Positions 14,015 through 18,765 of a stretch of DNA of 18,765 nucleotides are shown piece after piece. How positions within the stretch are numbered: the stretch's first letter is position 1; the number at the start of each line of letters is the position of its first letter. Below the pieces are notes generated by a model. That model was not told the DNA's origin. It saw only the letters and a list, made by a program, of their open reading frames with translations, and ran no database searches. This stretch comes from DATBAK01 sp036787815. GTDB lineage: Bacteria > Actinomycetota > Acidimicrobiia > IMCC26256 > PALSA-610. The position numbers and the translations under genes were made by a program. The stretch spans positions 1 through 18,765 of the forward strand of contig DAIQOP010000047.1 in the NCBI GenBank assembly GCA_036787815.1. Direction: 5' to 3'.

Positions 14015-14425
14015 TCACCGCCCGTGACGAGCGAGGTGCGGACGTTGTTCGTGGGCCTTGGCGATGTCCGCGGTGTCGAGGCTGTGGCGGATCGTGGCGA
14101 TCAGCCAGAGCACGAGCATGGTGACCATCAGGACGCCGAGCCCGGTCTCGCTTCCGGCGAGCAGCACTTGTACGCCGGCGGCGAGGGCGACCAACCCGAT
14201 GAGGGTCGCGACGGCGACGTAGGCCTTGCTGCCGTGGAGCAGATGGTCGAACGCGGGCACGACGGCGCTCGCCGAGGCCGCGAAGCCGAGCGCGAGGACC
14301 ACGAGCCCGGTCACCTTGGTGCCGCTCATGCCCGGGGGAGCCGAGCCGATGGCCCACAGTACGTACAGCAGCCCCGCGACCCCGACCAGGCCGCTCGCGA
14401 TGATGTCTGTCTTCGAAAGGCGCAT
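14015..14425 (-). CDS. Four-helix hypothetical membrane protein
   Basis: The protein has 136 residues. ATG at 14425 has a GAGGAGAAGGAG ribosome-binding region directly in front. Four hydrophobic segments are visible at about 7-28, 37-57, 67-90 and 94-113, followed by a basic, histidine-containing cytoplasmic-type tail of about 20 residues (AKAHEQRPHLARHGR). No catalytic motif is seen and I do not recognise the family. It is downstream of and in the opposite direction to the quinone reductase gene, and about 156 bases from the VOC gene start, so its transcript is probably separate. No function is assigned. Confidence 0.8.
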   Translation of the reverse strand: MRLSKTDIIASGLVGVAGLLYVLWAIGSAPPGMSGTKVTGLVVLALGFAASASAVVPAFDHLLHGSKAYVAVATLIGLVALAAGVQVLLAGSETGLGVLMVTMLVLWLIATIRHSLDTADIAKAHEQRPHLARHGR

Positions 14426-14626
14426 CTCCTTCTCCTCTCGTTCCCCACGACGGCGTGCTGTGCACGCGGGCCGCGGGGCTCGTTTCCAACGTGCGCCGCG
14501 CGGCGGATTCCCGACAGGGCCGGAGGTCCCGGAGCGCGGCTGCCGCCGATGTGACGGAGGGCTCTGGCCGGGGAGAGGCGAGAAGGCGCATGGTGCTGGG
14601 TGGGGACGAGGCAAGTGAGGAGTCCC

Positions 14627-15363
14627 ATGAAGGTCTTGACGATCTATGCGCATCAGAACCCGCACTCGTTCTGCCACGCCGTCCTCGGACGGTTCACCGA
14701 CGGGCTGCGAGACGCCGGCCACACCAGCGAGGTCGTCGACCTGTACGCGGTGAAGTTCGACCCGGTGTTCCGAGACCGGGACGCCGCGAGCTACATCAGT
14801 GCCGACATCCCCGGCGACATCCTCGAGATGATGGACTTGCGCGCCCGGGTGATGCAGTCGTGTCGCTGGCCGAGATCGCCGCGCTCATCCGCAGCCGTAT
14901 GCCCAAGGACGTCCTCGCCCAACAGGCGAAGGTCGCCGCCGCGGACGCGCTCGCGTTCGTGGCGCCGATCCACTTCTGCAGCTTCCCGTCGATCCTCAAG
15001 GGCTGGATCGACCGCGTGTGGACCTTGGATTTCGCGTTCGGGCTGACGTCGGCCGGCTGGCACGGAGACGTGAACGGACGCATCCCGCTGTTGCACCACA
15101 AGCGCGCGCTCATCATGACGTCGACGATCTTCGACAAGAACGCCTATGACGCCGGCGTCCGCGACGCCATCGGCAAGGTCATCGACGACTGGGGCTTCCG
15201 CTTCCCCGGCATCCAAGACGTCGAGCACGTCTACTTCTACGCAGCGACCTCCGCCCCGCCGGAGGTGATACGGCAGTACCTCGACCAGGCGTACGACCTC
15301 GGCACGACATTCGACCGCGACGCGAGCCACGCGTCCGTGCCCGACCCTGTCGCGACCGCGTAA
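14627..15363 (+). pseudogene. NAD(P)H quinone oxidoreductase (flavodoxin fold), frameshifted and internally deleted
   Basis: The first frame starts at ATG 14627, with AGGAG five bases upstream. It encodes MKVLTIYAHQNPHSFCHAVL, the flavin-binding start of the NQO1/KefF-like NAD(P)H dehydrogenase family, and continues to EMMDLRARVM near 14853. From about 14857 the family sequence continues in another frame: SLAEIAALIRSRMPKDVLAQ, APIHFCSFPSILKGWIDRVW, and on to a natural-looking end and TAA at 15361. Relatives usually have about 20 more residues between these two parts, so a deletion that is not a multiple of three is more likely than a single-base error. The second part could restart at GTG 14860, but the nucleotide-binding fold would be split. 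It is either inactive or an assembly or sequencing artefact. Confidence 0.75.
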
Positions 15364-15388
15364 CCCGGAAGACGCATGATGATGCGCG

Positions 15389-16441
15389 ATGACGAACGCC
15401 GCCGGCCTATCGACGGGTGAGCTCGGGCGGGCGTGTGGTCGCCGCGGTGCCGTCGCGTGCCTCGTCGCCGCCACCGCGTGTGGGAGCTCGTCGCACGCGA
15501 CGGCACCGACGACGACGACAGCGCGCCGCGCGCCCGCGGTGTCGAGCATCGACCGTGCCGTGCAACGCGCCGCCGAGCTCGCCCTCGGCGGAGTCGGCAA
15601 GCCTGCCGACCTCGTCGCGATGCGCGCCTCGACGGGTGAGATCCTGGCCTATGCGAGCCGTGGCGGCCTCCCGGCCGACGACGCGCTCACCGCGCGGTAT
15701 CCGACCGGCTCGACCTTCAAGCTCGTGACCGCGACTGCGCTCCTCGAGCATGGGTTCACGCCGGCCACCGCGGTGACGTGCCCCGGCTCGGTCTCCATCG
15801 GCGGCACCGTCGTCTCGAACTTCGGCGGTCACCCGCAGTCGGCCGCAACCTTGGCGCAGGCGTTCGCGCAATCGTGCAACACCGCCTTCGCCACGCTCGG
15901 CGCGCGGTTGGCGAACGCCAGCTTCACGGCTGCCGCGACGGAGCTGGGGCTCGGAGCGACGATCGACCTCGGACGGCCGGCGTTCACCGGTTCGGTGGTC
16001 GCGCCCATATCGATCGCCGAACGCGCGGTCGTCGCGTCCGATGGTGGCGCCACGGTCGTCTCGCCGCTTGCACTCGCCACCGTGGCCGCGACCGTCGACA
16101 GTGGTCGGTTGCATGCTGTGTCCCTCGTCGCCGTCGGAGCCGCAGCCCAGGCTCGTGGTCAGGCGCTCCGGGCGAACGTGGTTGCCGGGCTGCGCTCGAT
16201 GATGGCGGCGGCCGTCGAGACCGGGACCGCGTCGGGACAAGGCCTCCCGCAGGGAACGCACGCGAAGACGGGCACGGCCGAGTTTGCGGGCGGGAAGCCC
16301 TCGCGGACGGTGTACGCGTGGCTCGTGGGTTACCGCGGCGATGTCGCGTTCGCGGTGCTCGTCGTCGGTGGCGCCGAAGGCGGGCTGGTCGCGGGCCCGA
16401 TCGCGGCGCGCTTTCTCGATCGCATCTCCGCGATCCCGTAG
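15389..16441 (+). CDS. Minimal penicillin-binding transpeptidase-domain lipoprotein
   Basis: The 350-residue protein has all three active-site motifs of penicillin-binding transpeptidases. These are SxxK as STFK (108-111), SxN as SCN (162-164) and KTG (293-295, in AKTGTAEF). They lie in the context of class B enzymes (ARYPTGSTFKLVTATALLEHG; AQSCNTAF). It lacks the usual N-terminal NTF2-like and dimerisation domains of 200-300 residues. Only about 70 residues precede the catalytic domain, including a hydrophobic stretch ending in AATAC (Cys31), a possible though imperfect lipobox, and a TTTT-rich linker. It should act outside the membrane on peptidoglycan stem peptides or beta-lactams. ATG 15389 gives the signal-like N-terminus; no clear ribosome binding site is seen. 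It begins 25 bases after the broken quinone reductase. Confidence 0.85.
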   Translation: MTNAAGLSTGELGRACGRRGAVACLVAATACGSSSHATAPTTTTARRAPAVSSIDRAVQRAAELALGGVGKPADLVAMRASTGEILAYASRGGLPADDALTARYPTGSTFKLVTATALLEHGFTPATAVTCPGSVSIGGTVVSNFGGHPQSAATLAQAFAQSCNTAFATLGARLANASFTAAATELGLGATIDLGRPAFTGSVVAPISIAERAVVASDGGATVVSPLALATVAATVDSGRLHAVSLVAVGAAAQARGQALRANVVAGLRSMMAAAVETGTASGQGLPQGTHAKTGTAEFAGGKPSRTVYAWLVGYRGDVAFAVLVVGGAEGGLVAGPIAARFLDRISAIP

Positions 16442-16630
16442 CGGCGTCGGTGCCCGGTCAGGTCGTGGGGAGCGCGTGAATCTCCGCGTGAGCGCGATCA
16501 GCGTGATCCCGATCGCGACCGCCAGCGCGGCAACGATGCGACGCATGGCCTCCCCCTTCGGCTCGAACGTCGGGCTATTCGCTCACGCCGTCGAACCGGA
16601 TCACTGCCCTGGAGTCCGCGAGGCCAACGT

Positions 16631-16649
16631 GTTAGCGTTCGCTTAAATA
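16631..16649 (+). promoter_or_regulatory. Possible TetR-type operator overlapping a -10 box
   Basis: GTTAGCGTTCGCTTAA (16631-16646) contains the inverted pair AGCG/CGCT around TT, with near-symmetrical flanks. This resembles operators of actinobacterial TetR-family repressors. It overlaps TTAAAT (16643-16648), the most AT-rich spot in the gap and a fair -10 box, 31 bases before the DUF899 start. No -35 box is clear. The rest of the 238-base gap after the transpeptidase gene holds nothing else I can support. No regulator gene is in the window. Confidence 0.35.
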
Positions 16650-16679
16650 CGAGGCCGGGTCGTGGGGGAGGTCTGGGCG

Positions 16680-17357
16680 ATGCAGTACACGAGGCTGGCC
16701 GAATCGGAGGAGTACCGGCAACGCCGCGAAGCGCTGCGGCTCGCCGAGGTGGAGTTGATCGAGAACCGTGAGCGGGTCGCGGCGTTGCGCCGCGCGCTCC
16801 CGCCCGGACCGGTCGTCGACGACTACACGTTCCTCGAGGGCCCGAGCGATCTCGACGCGGGTGACGACCCGGTGAACGAGGTGCGAATCCACGACCTGTT
16901 CACCGCTCCAGGGCGTTCGCTCGTCGTCTACCACTTCATGTTCGGCAAGGCCCATGCCGGCCCGTGCCCGATGTGCACGATGTGGATCGACGGGTTCAAC
17001 GGTCTCGCGCGTCACCTGAAGCAGAACGTCGACTTCGTGGTCGTCGCCGCCGCCGATCCGGCACCACTCCGTGCGCACGCGCGCCGGCGGGGCTGGAACC
17101 AGCTGCGCCTGTTGAGCGCGGGGACGAGCACCTTCAAGCTCGACCTCGGCAGCGAGCTCGACGACGGCGGGCAGATCTCCACCGTGTCGGTCTTCGACCG
17201 CGACGAGACGGGCGCGGTGCGGCACCGCTACACGGCGCGCCCGCAGATCGACACCGACGTGCACGAGCGCGGCATCGACGCGCTGTGCGCGACGTGGAAC
17301 GTGCTCGACCTCACGCCGCAGGGACGCGGCGACTGGTACTCCGCGCTCGATTACTGA
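16680..17357 (+). CDS. DUF899 family thioredoxin-fold protein
   Basis: This 225-residue protein starts at ATG 16680, with GGGGGAGG eight bases upstream. The frame also contains GTG 16662, but that would place the ribosome binding site inside the gene. After a helical N-terminus (residues 1-40) comes FTAPGRSLVVYHFMFG, then the cysteine pair CPMC (96-99) followed by TMWIDGFNGLARHL. This is the core of DUF899, a thioredoxin-like/AhpC-related family whose usual motif is CPxC followed by a W..D.FNG helix. Such proteins are probably thiol-disulfide or peroxide-related, but no reaction is established. A 39-base gap with no terminator links it to the DinB-like gene, so the two are likely co-transcribed. 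Confidence 0.88.
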   Translation: MQYTRLAESEEYRQRREALRLAEVELIENRERVAALRRALPPGPVVDDYTFLEGPSDLDAGDDPVNEVRIHDLFTAPGRSLVVYHFMFGKAHAGPCPMCTMWIDGFNGLARHLKQNVDFVVVAAADPAPLRAHARRRGWNQLRLLSAGTSTFKLDLGSELDDGGQISTVSVFDRDETGAVRHRYTARPQIDTDVHERGIDALCATWNVLDLTPQGRGDWYSALDY

Positions 17358-17396
17358 ATCCGTGCGACAACGACCGATGTCTGTGAGGAGCTGGCG

Positions 17397-18017
17397 ATGG
17401 CCGACCTGATGCCAATGATCCATGCCGAACGAGCGAATCTCGCGGAGTTCCTCGGCACGTTGACACCCGAGCAGTGGTCCCAACCCACCTGGTGCGACAA
17501 ATGGAACGTGCAGGAGCTCGTCGGCCACCTGATCGCCGCGGCCCACATCACCGCGGGGCACTTCTTCCCGGGATTCGTCATGTCGGGCTTCAGCTTCGAC
17601 CGCTTCGTCGACAGAGACCTGCGTCAGTTCGCGTCGGGAACGCCGGCCGAGGTCAAGCAGCGCTTCGACGGTGTGATCACGAGCACCCGGAAGCCGCCGG
17701 GCCCGGCCTACGTCGCGCTGGGCGAGGTGATGGTGCACGGGGAAGACATCCGGCGGCCGCTCGGGGCGAAGGGTGAGCACCCGGCCGAGCACCTCGTGAC
17801 CCTCGCCGAGATGTACAAGAAGACCGGTGCTCCGTTGCGCGCGAAGAAGCGCCTGGAGGGGCTGAAGCTCACGGCCACCGACGTCGATTGGTCGAGCGGC
17901 GAGGGCCCGGAAGTCTCGGGTCCGGCGATGTCCTTGGTGTTGGCCATGGTCGGGCGCGCGCACGCGCTCGACGATTGCACCGGGGCCGGAGTGGAGACGC
18001 TGCGCCAGCGCGCGTGA
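17397..18017 (+). CDS. DinB / maleylpyruvate isomerase-like protein (mycothiol-dependent family)
   Basis: This 206-residue protein has GAGGAG six to seven bases before ATG 17397. The N-terminal half shows the four-helix-bundle pattern of the TIGR03083/MDMPI_N family: a first helix HAERANLAEFLGTL, then QWSQPTWCDKWNVQELVGHL with His44. His50 and the later MVHGEDIRRPLG segment (His114, Glu115, Asp116) are candidate metal ligands. Relatives are metal-dependent enzymes that use mycothiol, the actinobacterial low-molecular-weight thiol, for isomerisation or S-transfer; most are uncharacterised. Its neighbour is a thioredoxin-fold protein, so a shared role in thiol chemistry or detoxification is plausible. 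It converges with the methyltransferase gene, 10 bases apart. Confidence 0.85.
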   Translation: MADLMPMIHAERANLAEFLGTLTPEQWSQPTWCDKWNVQELVGHLIAAAHITAGHFFPGFVMSGFSFDRFVDRDLRQFASGTPAEVKQRFDGVITSTRKPPGPAYVALGEVMVHGEDIRRPLGAKGEHPAEHLVTLAEMYKKTGAPLRAKKRLEGLKLTATDVDWSSGEGPEVSGPAMSLVLAMVGRAHALDDCTGAGVETLRQRA

Positions 18018-18027
18018 GGACGCGGGT

Positions 18028-18765
18028 CTACGGCGAGCAGAGGATCTCGCCGTGCAGGACCGCGAACCACCCGTCGGGCTCGCGCGCCCATCGACGCCAG
18101 GCATCGGCCATCGCCTCGAGCTCTGCGCGGGTCGCGATCCCGGCCTCGACGGCCTGGTCGCCGAGGCCCGAGATCGCCACGCGGTCGGCCCAGAGGCCGC
18201 CCCACCACTCTCGCTCATCGGGCGTCGCGTAGCACCACGCGGAGGCCGAGGTGCGCACGTCGGAGAAACCGGCGGCGTGGGCCCAGCCCAACAGGCGGCG
18301 CCCCGCGTCGGGCTCTCCACTGTTGCTCCGCGCGACCGCGCGGTACATGTCGAGCCACCGCGCCATTCCGTCGCTCTCGGGGAACCAGGTCATCGCCGCG
18401 TAGTCGCCGTCGCGCGCCGCGAGGACTCCGCCGGCACTGCACACCCGCCGCATCTCGCGCAACGCCGCGACCGGGTCGGCGAGGTGTTGCAGCACCTGGT
18501 GCGCATGCACGACGTCGAACGTACCGTCGGCGTAGGGGAGTGCGTACACGTCGGCAACCTCGAACTCGATGCCGGCGGCTCCCTGGCGGCTCGCTTCCGC
18601 CCGTGCCGTTTCGACCACCGTCTCGGCGCGGTCGATGCCGATCACTCGGCCCGGGCTCACGCGCGTCGCGAGATCGATCGTGATGTTGCCCGGCCCGCAA
18701 CCGACATCGAGCAGGCGGAGGCCCGGCTTCAGCATGAGATCGCGGGGCGCGAGCAGTCCGACGCC
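18028..18765 (-). CDS. SAM-dependent methyltransferase, 5' partial
   Basis: The frame is open to the right edge of the window. An ATG at 18735 gives 235 residues, but the preceding ten codons (GVGLLAPRDL) continue sensibly toward a helix before the first motif, so the true start is probably outside. Motif I is LLDVGCGPGNIT, the glycine-rich SAM-binding loop of class I methyltransferases. GIDRAE ends the second strand with the acidic residue that binds the SAM ribose. FEVADVYALPYADGTFDVVHA carries motifs II and III. It resembles Methyltransf_11/25-type enzymes of the UbiE group; the C-terminal half is helical with no extra domain. The substrate cannot be told from sequence. Confidence 0.88.
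   Translation of the reverse strand, partial: GVGLLAPRDLMLKPGLRLLDVGCGPGNITIDLATRVSPGRVIGIDRAETVVETARAEASRQGAAGIEFEVADVYALPYADGTFDVVHAHQVLQHLADPVAALREMRRVCSAGGVLAARDGDYAAMTWFPESDGMARWLDMYRAVARSNSGEPDAGRRLLGWAHAAGFSDVRTSASAWCYATPDEREWWGGLWADRVAISGLGDQAVEAGIATRAELEAMADAWRRWAREPDGWFAVLHGEILCSP

Noticed and set aside
15407..16546. Minus-strand open frame starting MRRIVAALAVAIGITLIALT with a GGGGGAGG site in front
   Set aside because: The first 25 residues look like a membrane peptide, but the frame then runs for 350 codons antisense to the transpeptidase gene with shadow-like composition. Without a stop near 16450 I cannot support a real small gene; a frameshifted remnant is possible.
1..18765. 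CRISPR array, IS element, prophage or toxin-antitoxin system
   Set aside because: No regular repeats, transposase or integrase motifs, terminal inverted repeats or small paired toxin-like genes were found on either strand.

Overview
The window is 18.8 kb of dense, GC-rich bacterial chromosome. GTG starts are common, intergenic gaps are short and gene order is mostly housekeeping. The composition, the pheA-serS pair, several candidate leaderless promoters (a TANNNT box 6-8 nt before the start codon) and an apparent mycothiol-dependent enzyme family all point to an actinobacterium. Acidimicrobiia or a relative is my guess; no marker here settles the class. I see no IS element, prophage, CRISPR array or origin.

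Layout. 1-2040: the 3' part of a small c-type haem-binding membrane protein; a convergent secreted alpha-toroid (squalene-cyclase/transcobalamin-like repeat) gene preceded by a clear cobalamin riboswitch; and a small divergent lipoprotein. 2041-2830: pyrE (minus) and, upstream of it on the plus strand, a compact unit with a promoter, about 150 nt of structured non-coding sequence and a strong intrinsic terminator, probably a small RNA. 2831-3879: a secreted delta-60 repeat protein gene whose 3' end is abruptly joined, out of frame, to what looks like the last 47 codons of a hemerythrin-like gene. 4005-7176: a minus-strand operon of zinc alcohol dehydrogenase, acyl-CoA synthetase and GNAT acetyltransferase. 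7286-10584: a minus-strand sugar-phosphate operon, pgi-gnd-pgl. 10627-13029: divergent pheA-serS followed by tRNA-Ser(UGA). 13118-14425: a two-domain VOC protein and a four-helix membrane protein. 14627-15363: a flavodoxin-fold quinone reductase gene that is frameshifted and appears internally deleted. 15389-16441: a minimal penicillin-binding-type transpeptidase. 16680-18017: a DUF899 thioredoxin-fold protein and a DinB/maleylpyruvate-isomerase-like protein, behind a possible TetR-type operator. 18028-18765: a SAM methyltransferase running off the window.

Functional links. pgi, gnd and pgl belong to glycolysis and the oxidative pentose phosphate pathway, though the first enzyme of that branch (zwf) is not here. 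serS sits beside one of its own substrate tRNAs. The alcohol dehydrogenase and acyl-CoA synthetase could serve oxidation of an alcohol or the activation of the resulting acid. The item I rate highest is the B12 riboswitch controlling a single secreted alpha/alpha-barrel protein. The simplest reading is an extracytoplasmic B12-binding (transcobalamin-like) protein made when cobalamin is scarce. Two loci (delta-60/hemerythrin junction and quinone reductase) look broken and need checking against reads or relatives before biology is inferred.
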